From: BOG-1112 sp964611335
GTDB taxonomy: Bacteria > Bdellovibrionota_B > Oligoflexia > Oligoflexales > Bog-1112
Assembly: GCA_964611335.1 (NCBI GenBank)
Contig: CAZSXR010000004.1
Coordinates: forward strand, 124,001-188,000
Reading direction: 5' to 3'
DNA: 64,000 nucleotides
The notes beneath the pieces are model-generated. The model did not search any database, was not told where the DNA came from, and worked only from the letters and a program-made list of their open reading frames with translations. Position 1 is the first letter of the stretch. Every line of letters begins with the position of its first letter. Shown here piece by piece: positions 34,037-41,429 of this stretch. The position numbers and the translations under genes were made by a program.

Positions 34037-35061
34037 ATTTCAGAAGTCTTTGGGAAATGACGAAAGGACGTTGGAGAGAATTTCGACGGGAGCCTTCTGC
34101 TTTCTTCTTCGTTATTGCAATGCCTCTTATTTGGATGTTGATTTTAGGACATGCCTTCAATCCTTCGAACAAAGAATTATATAGAGTAGGTTTTTTAGAA
34201 CATGGAAACAGTGCTCTTGAGACGAAAATTAAAAATTTATTGAGTACAGATTCTAAAGTTCAATTTTTAAAATTTCCCGAGGATTTAAAGAAGGGAAATA
34301 TTCCTGTTTATCTTGAAGTTCAAAATGAAGCGATTCTTTACCATCAGAACATTAACCATCGGGACGCTGATATCACCCGAAGATGGGTGAATGATCTTAT
34401 TCAATCCGAGATGGGGAGAAAAGATCCAATCCCGAGCGAAACGATTCATGCAAATGTTGGTGAAGAACGTTATGTCGATTTTCTTATTCCAGGCTTGCTC
34501 GCATTGAGCTTGTTCACAACATCACTCTTTGGAACGGGAATGACGATTGTTGCCAATCGTCGAGAGAATTTACTCAAACGTTATGCAGCAACACCTATGA
34601 ACACTATGGAGTTCATAGTTTCTCACATCTTTGGCCGTTTTTTGATTTTCGCCATTGAGTTTTCCGTCCTTGCCCTTGGTGGCTTTCTCTTTTTCAGATT
34701 CCAAGTCGCAGGATCTTGGTTGGACTACTTACTTGTAGGTATGTGCGGTGTCGCTTGTTTTACCGCCTTAAGTACTTTATTTAGTTCGAGAACAAAAAAT
34801 ACCGCACTTTATAATGGTATGGTTAACCTTGTAACGCTTACGATGATGTTCCCTGCTGGTATTTGGTTTCCTAAGACCTACTTACCCGACTGGATGCAAA
34901 AAGCTGCGGAATATTTACCTTTAACTGCTTTAGTTGAAGCACTTCGAGCCGTTGCACTGGAAGGTCAGAAGTTGGCAAACCTTAGCGGTCCCCTTCTTGT
35001 TTTATTTTTTTACACAGCCCTTTCTGCTTTGCTGGCTCGAAAACTTTTCCGTTGGTATTAA
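34033..35061 (+). CDS. ABC-2 type transporter permease
   Basis: This 342-residue membrane protein pairs with the ATPase just upstream (ATGA overlap). It has a first span near residue 25 (FFFVIAMPLIWMLIL), a large extracytoplasmic domain of about 140 residues, and five more spans in the C-terminal half with MTIVANRRENLLKRYAATPM and LTMMFPAGIWFP, which are typical of ABC2_membrane exporters. One permease with one ATPase would form a homodimeric pump for drugs, lipids or polysaccharide. The start at 34033 overlaps the ATPase stop; a longer upstream frame overlaps too much to be real. tRNA-Pro follows. Confidence 0.87.
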   Translation: MNFRSLWEMTKGRWREFRREPSAFFFVIAMPLIWMLILGHAFNPSNKELYRVGFLEHGNSALETKIKNLLSTDSKVQFLKFPEDLKKGNIPVYLEVQNEAILYHQNINHRDADITRRWVNDLIQSEMGRKDPIPSETIHANVGEERYVDFLIPGLLALSLFTTSLFGTGMTIVANRRENLLKRYAATPMNTMEFIVSHIFGRFLIFAIEFSVLALGGFLFFRFQVAGSWLDYLLVGMCGVACFTALSTLFSSRTKNTALYNGMVNLVTLTMMFPAGIWFPKTYLPDWMQKAAEYLPLTALVEALRAVALEGQKLANLSGPLLVLFFYTALSALLARKLFRWY

Positions 35062-35141
35062 TTTGACCCGCGGACAATTTTTTTGCGAAGGCAAGTTGAC
35101 GTAATCCCAACATAAGGCTACAAAGGAGCTTCTCATCACTC

Positions 35142-35217
35142 CGGGGCGTAGCGCAGTTGGTAGCGCGCGTGGTTTGGGACCATGAGGTCGCAGGTTCGAC
35201 TCCTGTCGCCCCGACCA
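35142..35217 (+). tRNA. tRNA-Pro (anticodon TGG), with encoded CCA
   Basis: A full cloverleaf fits: acceptor CGGGGCG/CGCCCCG, D arm GCGC/GCGC, anticodon stem CGTGG/CCATG around TTTGGGA (anticodon TGG), and T arm GCAGG/CCTGT around TTCGACT, with discriminator A and CCA encoded. The 76 bases match the usual size. The 3' end is the attachment site of the element that follows. Confidence 0.96.
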
Positions 35218-35221
35218 GTTT
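35195..35221. repeat. Attachment site, left copy (27-bp direct repeat with 43832-43858)
   Basis: The last part of tRNA-Pro, from TTCGACTCCTGTCGCC through the CCA and GTTT, recurs exactly at 43832-43858. Tyrosine integrases commonly use tRNA 3' ends and leave such a repeat at both element ends. The integrase gene starts next to this copy. Confidence 0.92.
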
Positions 35222-35287
35222 TGTATCGAGAAATTCCACAGAAAATTTGAAGAAGTTACGAATCTGTTAAACTTTTGTTAAACAGAC

Positions 35288-35319
35288 AAAAAATGCCGAC
35301 TCTTGAGTCGGCATTTTTT
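35288..35319. terminator. Bidirectional intrinsic terminator between tRNA-Pro and the integrase
   Basis: AAAAAATGCCGACT (35288-35301) and AGTCGGCATTTTTT (35306-35319) are perfect 14-bp arms around a 4-base loop. T-runs follow on both strands. It can end the tRNA-Pro transcript and the integrase transcript; the integrase stop codon lies at its edge. Confidence 0.9.
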
Positions 35320-36418
35320 ATTTCACTAAACTCAAAACTTTCCCCCCAACATTTGGCGCAAAATCTAAACACTCTGTCGCTCCACTCAAATAATTTGGCG
35401 AAAGGTGAGCATACCTTTCCGTCATTGCTGAAGTGGAATGACCCAATAATTTTTGAACATCATAAAGTGGTTTACCTTGCATGACCAAATTCGAAGCGAA
35501 AGTATGACGTAGATCATGAAAGCGAATCAAAGAAACTCCTGCTCGTTTAGACAAACGTGCAATCACTCTGTACGAGTGTGACCAATCGAAAACAGGAACA
35601 ACATATTCTGAACATTCAGGTTTGTTTTTTTGTTCTACAAGCACATCAAAAAGTGTTTGATTGATAGGTACAATACGATCCTTCTTACCCTTTGTTCTAT
35701 CGATAATTCTCTTTTCAACATGACAGTAAAGACGTTTCACAAGAATCACTCTTCTATTCAAATCTACACAATCCCATTTCAAAGCTCTTATTTCACCTCT
35801 TCTCATTCCCGTATTCAATGCAACCACAAAAACGGGATAAATTTCAGGTTGCGTAGCAAGAACAAATTCCATAAATTTCAAAACTTCATCTCTAGTCCAA
35901 AATGTTGCTTCTCTTTTTTGCAATTTAAAACCAGAAATATATTGAGTCTCATTTCGTTCTAAATATTTCCAACGACATGCATCATTCAATATTTTTCTAA
36001 AAAGATGCAAACAATTGTTGCAAGTTTTTGGCGCTAAACCTGATTTTTCTTTCAAATCATTTAACCATTTTTCAATAGCTTCTTGAGAAAGCTCGTTTAA
36101 TCGAAGCCTTCCAAAAACAGGAACAATTTGATTTGCAATAATTTGACGATCAAGTTTTACTGAAGATTGTGTTTTGTGCTTTACAGCATAGTGTTCTAAC
36201 CAATGCTCACAAAACTGTTTTAATGTTGTATTTGAATTTTCAAGTATGGTCTGTCTAACACTTATAGGAGCTGCTTGAAGTACATGTTTCTGCTCAAGCT
36301 CCCAATTTTCAGCATCAATTTTTCTTTTAAATGTTTTGCTAATTTGTTTTCTGTTTGGTGTAAGTATACTAGCAAGATATCGAACACCAGATTTCATTAC
36401 ACGTTTATGAATCGACAT
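35318..36418 (-). CDS. Tyrosine recombinase/integrase of the element
   Basis: The 366-residue protein has an N-terminal arm-binding-like segment (about 1-60), a SAM-like core-binding domain (about 65-160) and the catalytic domain. The catalytic Arg is in NTGMRRGEIRALKW, the HxxR motif is in RFHDLRHTFASNL, and the nucleophile Tyr is in GHSTSAMTERYAHL. It would cut and join DNA at the tRNA-Pro end, where it lies 97 bases from the left repeat and reads toward it. This is the usual arrangement in tRNA-targeting islands. Integration direction control would need the small HTH protein at 36711-36929. Confidence 0.92.
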   Translation of the reverse strand: MSIHKRVMKSGVRYLASILTPNRKQISKTFKRKIDAENWELEQKHVLQAAPISVRQTILENSNTTLKQFCEHWLEHYAVKHKTQSSVKLDRQIIANQIVPVFGRLRLNELSQEAIEKWLNDLKEKSGLAPKTCNNCLHLFRKILNDACRWKYLERNETQYISGFKLQKREATFWTRDEVLKFMEFVLATQPEIYPVFVVALNTGMRRGEIRALKWDCVDLNRRVILVKRLYCHVEKRIIDRTKGKKDRIVPINQTLFDVLVEQKNKPECSEYVVPVFDWSHSYRVIARLSKRAGVSLIRFHDLRHTFASNLVMQGKPLYDVQKLLGHSTSAMTERYAHLSPNYLSGATECLDFAPNVGGKVLSLVK

Positions 36419-36557
36419 AGAAACTCCATTTTAGAAGCTCTTTCCGTTCGATCCAAAGCCCACTATTTACTTTTCAAAGAACACACTTCAGGCTAAAGGC
36501 TCTAAACAGAAAGAGCAAGATCTGCAACAACAACGATGTTTGTGAATTAATGAATTC

Positions 36558-36683
36558 GCCCTTACGGGCTCAGTTATTTGTGCTCGCTTACGCGAGCGGG
36601 GGTCGCATGTCGTGCATACACACGACCCGTCATCTCGAGCGGAGTCGGGACACGCGTAGCGTGGACCGACGAAGTCGAGAGAT
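36558..36683. repeat. Cluster of four palindromes between integrase and excisionase-like gene
   Basis: The gap 36419-36710 has no supported gene. It holds GCCC-ttac-GGGC (36558-36569), GCTCGC-ttac-GCGAGC (36582-36597), GTCGTG/CACGAC (36609-36626) and a three-tier hairpin at 36632-36683. In the last, ATCTCGA pairs with TCGAGAGAT, then GTCGG/CCGAC and CACGC/GCGTG nest symmetrically around GTA. The block is much richer in G+C than its surroundings. It looks like small palindromic repeat elements or recombination/replication sites rather than one terminator. Confidence 0.6.
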
Positions 36684-36710
36684 CTCAGACGAAGCTCTCG
36701 CGTAGAAACA

Positions 36711-36929
36711 TCAACGCCCCTGCTTCTCCTCTAACCATTCCTGAACATCACCCCAACGGTAACGGACAAGATGAGGACCAATCTTCAAACCTCGTAAATA
36801 ACCGATGAAATGCCATCGCCTGATAGTCTTCGCGGAAACATGCAGAGCCTTTGCCAACTCTGTGGTGTTCAACAAAGTATCTTCTTTGATTTCATTGTTA
36901 AGATTAAACGTGTACACTGCCTTCTTCAT
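36711..36929 (-). CDS. Excisionase-like MerR/HTH_17 DNA-binding protein
   Basis: The 72-residue protein holds one winged helix-turn-helix: LNTTELAKALHVSAKTIRRW forms the helix-turn-helix, followed by a wing with GPHLVRYRWGDVQEWLEEK. This is the common pattern of AlpA/Xis-like directionality factors and small regulators on islands. AAAGGAG lies about 8 bases before the ATG. It lies 31 bases after the Prim-Pol gene and upstream of the integrase, so it likely controls excision. A general regulator role is an alternative. Confidence 0.75.
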   Translation of the reverse strand: MKKAVYTFNLNNEIKEDTLLNTTELAKALHVSAKTIRRWHFIGYLRGLKIGPHLVRYRWGDVQEWLEEKQGR

Positions 36930-36960
36930 GTTAACTCCTTTAACCGGGGTGTTAATAAAA

Positions 36961-39294
36961 TCATCGGAATTGCGTCAACAATTCCGATGAACCTAAACTT
37001 GGATTGATTCGAATCACTTCTGTTAATTTCAAACCAGATTTCACAGTTTCTATTTTTATCCATCCTGCATCCTCCAATATGCACAACGCAGGTTCAAGCT
37101 CACTCAAAGAACGAAGAAGTGTCCACTGACGTCTGTAAATCGAACGTAAAGAATCACCATCTTGAATTTGATTATGTGCAATCTTTTTAGCAAGAACATG
37201 AGCAGCTTTGAGATTCGGAAACAAAAGATCAGCATAAACTTTCTTCGCATGAAGTTCTAAGAAAGAAGCCCACTTTAAAGCTAGTCGGATAGAACCAACT
37301 TGAATCTCGTCAGTAATATTTATCTCTGCTTGTGCGTAATTTTCGATCAAATGAAAGATAAGTGCTAACGAAGGTACAAGTGAACGAAATTTTGCTAAGT
37401 GTGATTCGAAAACTGGTGACTTTGAATCAGGAGATCTCAAACGAGATTCTAGTTGCATCCTCCATTCATCAAAAATAACTTGAGCATCCTTACTGAAATG
37501 TAGACCACAAAGCAAAGAGTGTTCTGGAGCGTTAACTATTTTTATATTTGCAAGTGCAGAAAATACTTTCTGCGCAATTTCTGCAGCTTCTTTGTTAGGT
37601 CTACGATCTACATTGCGCCATTTTTTTTGAATATCAGGATACACGAGTATTTGAAAACGTTGAAGTAGACCATCATCACCATAGTTGTTTGTAATTTGAT
37701 TAAGGTATGCATCAATTTTTGATGGTTGAAGACCACCAAAAATTGAAAGACACAATGCAGGTACATGTAGAGTGCCTCTACCAATCCTATCTACAGTAAA
37801 AGAACCATAGCCATTCCATGATTCAAGATAAAATTCTCGATCACCTTCTCGTCCTGATTTCTGTAGCGATTTAAGCCACCCAGATAACTCATCACGAAGT
37901 ACAAGTATACCTTTAGGATTTTCTTTAATTAAACATGCAAGCTTTTCAACGGTGGCGTCATTAGTTTTAAAACGTTTTTCAATAATAAAATTTGATTCTA
38001 ACTCCTCGAGAGTTTTCTCAAGATCTTGTCGAAGAGGATCTACATCATGGAAATTACCTTTTCTTGTTGCTTTTTTAATTAATTCTTTAAGTCCATCTAT
38101 TTTAGCTTTAAGAATTTCTTCTTTTGTTTTTACTCCAACTTTTCCACTTTCAAATTCTTTTTGAGCTTTGTTGGTTAGAAAATCTACTGGCCTCAGCGCT
38201 TCTGCTATGGCAGGTGATTTAAAAAAGCCAGGTCTTGCAATAATTGCTCCCCATAGATTCGGAACTACATGCCAATCATCTTTTTGTTTAGGGTGAATAC
38301 CTATCTGTCTTCCGATGACAGATGAAATTCCAACGAGTGCCGGACTTGCTATGAATTCAATAGGAACCTGCATTCGCTCTGAGATGTCTCCCATCCATAA
38401 TCGTAAAGGCTCTGGAATATAGTCAAGAGATAATGAAGGGACTTGAGTATCACTCTTCGGTAACTGTAAAAGTTTAGACCATACATTATTTTTCGTTTCA
38501 TATTTTGAGATACTTTTCGCAATAGCACGGACTTCTTCATTTGCAAGGGGACTCGCACAAATTGTATTGTTTAGAGCAGTAAGAGCTTGTTGGATTCCAC
38601 TTTCTTCAAGACCATGTTTACGAAGTAAACCCGCAACACTTGTAAGTGTGTTGTTTCTTGTTCCAGAAGGAATGTGACTGTTGCCATGAAGAGAAATCAC
38701 ATTTTCATTTTCACTAAAAATAAGTGTATCAATACACTTTGGTAATTCGGCAATCTGAGTCGTAGTTGGATCTTCATTCCATTCGTATAAATTCCCTGAG
38801 CAATGATAACTCCCAGGCGCAACAACATAACCATCCTCTCCACGAATATCGACTCCAGGAAGAATCCCTACTTTGTTCTTGATTATTTTTTTTGATGAAA
38901 AATATAAATGAAATCCATTTCCACCAGTTATTGCTTTAAGTGTGTGAGGAATATTTTCATTCACACTCCACGCCTCCCACGCTTTATCACCTCCGTGTCG
39001 TGGATCTATGTCAATGACAACAAGTCCTGATTTACTTCCTGTTGCAATTCCAATATTTGCATCAGGCCACATCTGCCACCATTTGTTAGTCACGTTTAAG
39101 TCGATACTTGCATCTTTAGAGCCACTCTTAGTTCGTGGATGCTTTGCAGGACTTGAACAATTCTTCCTCAAACAACCACATTCACCAGAATCTGTGGGGC
39201 TATGAAGAGGAATAATTGGCCATCCGCGATCTACATAATACCTCGCCCACTCTGGAATAGAGTTCTTTGGATCTTGAAAAACTTTTTCACGCAT
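36961..39294 (-). CDS. Prim-Pol (bifunctional primase/polymerase) fused to a DUF3987-like domain: element replication protein
   Basis: The 777-residue protein starts with an archaeo-eukaryotic primase domain (about 1-190). VVIDIDPRHGGD carries metal-binding acids, GGNGFHLYF carries the sxH-type His, and GVDIRGEDGYVVAPGS is the following signature. A small primase C-terminal-like helical region follows (about 200-270), with the SGTRNNTLTSVAGLLRKHG segment. The long C-terminal part (about 290-770) resembles DUF3987: WGAIIARPGFFKSPAIAE is a divergent P-loop-like segment, with LRDELSGWLKSL and LQRFQILVYPD. Such proteins replicate phages, plasmids and satellites. It is transcribed away from the XRE gene, with the excisionase-like gene 31 bases downstream. 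Confidence 0.85.
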   Translation of the reverse strand: MREKVFQDPKNSIPEWARYYVDRGWPIIPLHSPTDSGECGCLRKNCSSPAKHPRTKSGSKDASIDLNVTNKWWQMWPDANIGIATGSKSGLVVIDIDPRHGGDKAWEAWSVNENIPHTLKAITGGNGFHLYFSSKKIIKNKVGILPGVDIRGEDGYVVAPGSYHCSGNLYEWNEDPTTTQIAELPKCIDTLIFSENENVISLHGNSHIPSGTRNNTLTSVAGLLRKHGLEESGIQQALTALNNTICASPLANEEVRAIAKSISKYETKNNVWSKLLQLPKSDTQVPSLSLDYIPEPLRLWMGDISERMQVPIEFIASPALVGISSVIGRQIGIHPKQKDDWHVVPNLWGAIIARPGFFKSPAIAEALRPVDFLTNKAQKEFESGKVGVKTKEEILKAKIDGLKELIKKATRKGNFHDVDPLRQDLEKTLEELESNFIIEKRFKTNDATVEKLACLIKENPKGILVLRDELSGWLKSLQKSGREGDREFYLESWNGYGSFTVDRIGRGTLHVPALCLSIFGGLQPSKIDAYLNQITNNYGDDGLLQRFQILVYPDIQKKWRNVDRRPNKEAAEIAQKVFSALANIKIVNAPEHSLLCGLHFSKDAQVIFDEWRMQLESRLRSPDSKSPVFESHLAKFRSLVPSLALIFHLIENYAQAEINITDEIQVGSIRLALKWASFLELHAKKVYADLLFPNLKAAHVLAKKIAHNQIQDGDSLRSIYRRQWTLLRSLSELEPALCILEDAGWIKIETVKSGLKLTEVIRINPSLGSSELLTQFR

Positions 39295-39330
39295 GATTTA
39301 GTCCTTAGGTCAGATAAGATTAATTTAAGT

Positions 39331-39396
39331 GTTTCAATCATCTACGGTTTGAAACATATATGATTAAAATGTTTGTATCAATCAGAAATGATTAAA
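39331..39396. promoter_or_regulatory. Candidate operator region between Prim-Pol and XRE repressor genes
   Basis: The 112-base divergent gap holds an inverted repeat GTTTCAA/TTGAAAC (39331-39355) and ATGATTAAA twice as direct repeats (39360-39368 and 39388-39396). The reverse form AATCAT lies at 39336-39341. Repeated short sites between a repressor and a replication gene fit a lysogeny-like switch bound by the XRE protein. No promoter hexamers stand out. Confidence 0.45.
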
Positions 39397-39406
39397 GTGA
39401 GCAAAA

Positions 39407-39802
39407 GTGATCAAAAAAGATTTAGCGCTGAAAAGCCTGGGTGAAGTTCTTTTTCGGCTGAGAAAAGAAAAACAATTTTCTCAAGATGAGCTGGGAAAAC
39501 TAGCTGGGACGTCACAAATGACGATTAAACGTCTTGAATCATCAGAAGTGGGCACGCGGTTAGATAACCTTATTGCAGTTGCCTATGCTCTCGATACGAA
39601 CCTCACAGATCTATTTCGAGAAGTTGAAGGGAGTAAGCTATCGAAGAAAGCAAACTCTTCTAGATGGGGCCGTGTTGTTAATCGCATTGATGAATTAACA
39701 TCAACGGAGCGTGAGTGGATTGCTGTCGTAGTTGAAGATATATTGAACAGCCCTTGGAACGAAAAAATCCTTCCAAAGAAAAAATTGTCCTCCACGGACT
39801 AA
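39407..39802 (+). CDS. XRE-family helix-turn-helix transcriptional regulator
   Basis: The 131-residue protein has a Cro/C1-type domain at about 10-67: LGEVLFRLRKEKQFSQDELGKLAGTSQMTIKRLESSE forms the first four helices with the recognition helix at TSQMTIKRLE. The C-terminal half has a tryptophan-containing helix (WGRVVNRIDELTSTEREWI) that may dimerise. It lacks a LexA/CI peptidase domain, so SOS cleavage is unlikely. The start is GTG at 39407 with only a weak upstream purine stretch. It diverges from the Prim-Pol gene and probably represses replication or excision genes. Confidence 0.8.
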   Translation: MIKKDLALKSLGEVLFRLRKEKQFSQDELGKLAGTSQMTIKRLESSEVGTRLDNLIAVAYALDTNLTDLFREVEGSKLSKKANSSRWGRVVNRIDELTSTEREWIAVVVEDILNSPWNEKILPKKKLSSTD

Positions 39803-39809
39803 GAGAGAG

Positions 39810-39852
39810 AACTGACATTACTGACAACAGTCGTTTGTCAGTAATGTCAGTT
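39810..39852. repeat. Perfect 18-bp inverted repeat after the XRE gene
   Basis: AACTGACATTACTGACAA (39810-39827) and its exact complement (39835-39852) surround a 7-base spacer. No T-run follows on the plus strand, so it is not a standard terminator even though it starts 7 bases after the XRE stop. Each arm contains CTGACA twice, so it is also a cluster of four CTGACA sites. Possible roles are a protein-binding or origin site or an RNA stem. Confidence 0.75.
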
Positions 39853-40371
39853 TCATATGGATGTGCTTCTTTCCTATATTTTATCTCAAGATCAAGAATT
39901 AGAATTAACCGCCCTTTCCCTCATACTAGGTAAAACTCTGTATTGTCCAAAAATTTCGTACAAAAAAGCCGAGCGTAGCAACTGAGCGAAGCGAAGTTGC
40001 TAAAAGCGAGAGCATCAATAATTGTGCCTATATCAAATCACTGCAAAATCGAAACAACCCAGAACAATTTTCTTAAAAATCTCCCTATCTATCGCAAGTG
40101 GGTCGGTGTGGAGCCGTTTCGCAAAACCGATAGCGGACGCGGAACGAAAATCAAGAGATCCCGGACGCGGACTTTTGCGAAGCAAAATCCGTTGGAGGAC
40201 ATCTCTTGATTTGCAGTGACGCGGTAGCTATGTCATTGCGAAATCAACGGCTCCTCCGCACCCACGCAGCGGGTCGGGAGGTGAGTTTCCCGTCGGAGAC
40301 ACTTCAGGGGGAGCAGCACAACAAAGTGAGTTATTTGTAATGAAGTCTAATACTCTAAAGAAGTAGCGATG
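39853..40371. other. Gene-free stretch with large inverted repeats between XRE and HEPN-like genes
   Basis: I find no supported ORF in these 519 bases. A hairpin TAGCAACT/AGTTGCTA lies at 39976-40002. The part at 40098-40310 is clearly more GC-rich than the neighbouring genes and contains a nested inverted repeat described separately (40098-40265). The element's replication origin or a structured RNA could lie here; no promoter or terminator pattern decides. Confidence 0.5.
40098..40265. repeat. 168-bp nested imperfect inverted repeat
   Basis: Three levels of pairing share one centre. Outer arms at 40098-40124 and 40236-40265 pair through GTGGGT/ACCCAC, GGAGCCGTT and TTTCGCAA, with small bulges. 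Middle arms 40148-40159 and 40201-40212 (AAATCAAGAGAT) are perfect over 12 bp. An inner hairpin at 40169-40190 pairs GGA-TTTTGC with GCAAAA-TCC around GAA, with one bulged C. A folded RNA or a cruciform origin are both possible. Confidence 0.65.
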
Positions 40372-40417
40372 AAAATAGAATGAGTTTATTCTATCAAAAA
40401 TAAACTCATTCTATTTT
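40372..40417. terminator. Bidirectional terminator at the HEPN-like gene stop
   Basis: AAAATAGAATGAGTTTATT and its complement form 19-bp arms around an 8-base spacer, with T residues after the stem on both strands. On the minus strand it ends the HEPN-like gene, whose TGA stop lies inside the arm (40406-40408). It separates the cargo from the structured region. Confidence 0.85.
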
Positions 40418-41377
40418 TTTGTTGGTTTCCGGTACTTCTAATTTCATTTTAGATAGCGAAGTAAGATTTATTTCTCGAAAAATATCAGATGACAAAAGTT
40501 TACTGAAATCAACGCGTTCAATACTTTCGATCCACGAATGTGTTTCACATAATTTTGCTTTAGATACATCTTGGCACCATACTAGATTATTACACTCTGA
40601 TGCAGGACATTTCACTTTAAATCTATTTTCTTCACACCAAACACAGCTATATTTATCCCCCACCACTACAGCGGTTTCATAGAAGCAATTATTGCACATA
40701 ATAACCGAATTTGTTTTTCGCATAGACTTAAGTTTCTTTAGTACTTTTTTAAAATCTTTTGAATATTCTGTTTTAATTTTTTCAAAATTTTTTATACAAT
40801 CAATGCCCAATAAATTTTCTGCTTCATTTAAAAGATCAGCGTCTCGAAATTGATCGTTAAAAATTTTAATAAAAAGATCCTGTGCTTGTATTATTTCGTT
40901 AATAGCGATCGAAATATTTTTAATTGCAAATTCGCGGTGCTCACAATCATTGCGTGCATCAATTATCCGATATAATAATCCAAGATGGGGTTTTTCAATT
41001 TTAGTTTTAAATAGTTTTGATGCTCTAGCTAAGGCGGTTCTTCCTGAGCAAGCATATTTGACGAAATTGCTATCATCGTGAAAATCAGTGCTCAAAAGAT
41101 CTAATTTCTCCAAATTTAAGTAAGGTGAAATTCGTTCTAAAACTGCCTTGGAGAACATTTCAAGAGCATGAGCAAGAGCGCGATAAGAAGAGACAATTTT
41201 TAAACCGATTACTATAAATTCAGGAGTATCTTCTTTTAGTTCATCGTTTGCCTCGTTGATTTGCACTAAGCTTTCACCAAATGAAAAGGTAGATCGAAGT
41301 TTGTACTCAGCTCTGAATTTATGGCGTTCTTTTCTCTTCTTTTTGTTAGATTCATTTTTTTCTGGTTTCAAACTCAT
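40406..41377 (-). CDS. HEPN-like protein with C-terminal zinc ribbons
   Basis: The 323-residue protein opens with a basic, charged stretch. A helical region (about 50-180) follows and contains ARNDCEH, with Arg142 and His147 spaced as Rx4H and Asn directly after the Arg. This is the catalytic pattern of HEPN RNases. It sits before a long helix (NISIAINEIIQAQDLF), as in HEPN domains. The second half (about 225-282) has Cys pairs at 228/231 and 245/248 and further Cys at 257, 262, 268 and 277 plus His280, which would make two zinc ribbons. I do not recognise the whole protein. A zinc-guided RNA-cleaving toxin or effector is the inferred role. It is last of three cargo genes, 52 bases after the nuclease gene. 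Confidence 0.55.
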   Translation of the reverse strand: MSLKPEKNESNKKKRKERHKFRAEYKLRSTFSFGESLVQINEANDELKEDTPEFIVIGLKIVSSYRALAHALEMFSKAVLERISPYLNLEKLDLLSTDFHDDSNFVKYACSGRTALARASKLFKTKIEKPHLGLLYRIIDARNDCEHREFAIKNISIAINEIIQAQDLFIKIFNDQFRDADLLNEAENLLGIDCIKNFEKIKTEYSKDFKKVLKKLKSMRKTNSVIMCNNCFYETAVVVGDKYSCVWCEENRFKVKCPASECNNLVWCQDVSKAKLCETHSWIESIERVDFSKLLSSDIFREINLTSLSKMKLEVPETNKKIE

Positions 41378-41429
41378 CGCTATCGCTCCTACAAGTCATA
41401 TTCCTAATCTTTAATGCCTACTAGGTAGT

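Noticed and set aside
40098..40265. Retron-like structured RNA
   Set aside because: No reverse transcriptase gene lies in the element; the inverted repeat alone is not enough.
31040..41300. Shared SFGE(S/T)LVQ peptide in the histidine kinase and in the HEPN-like protein
   Set aside because: Eight-residue match with unrelated flanks; probably chance.
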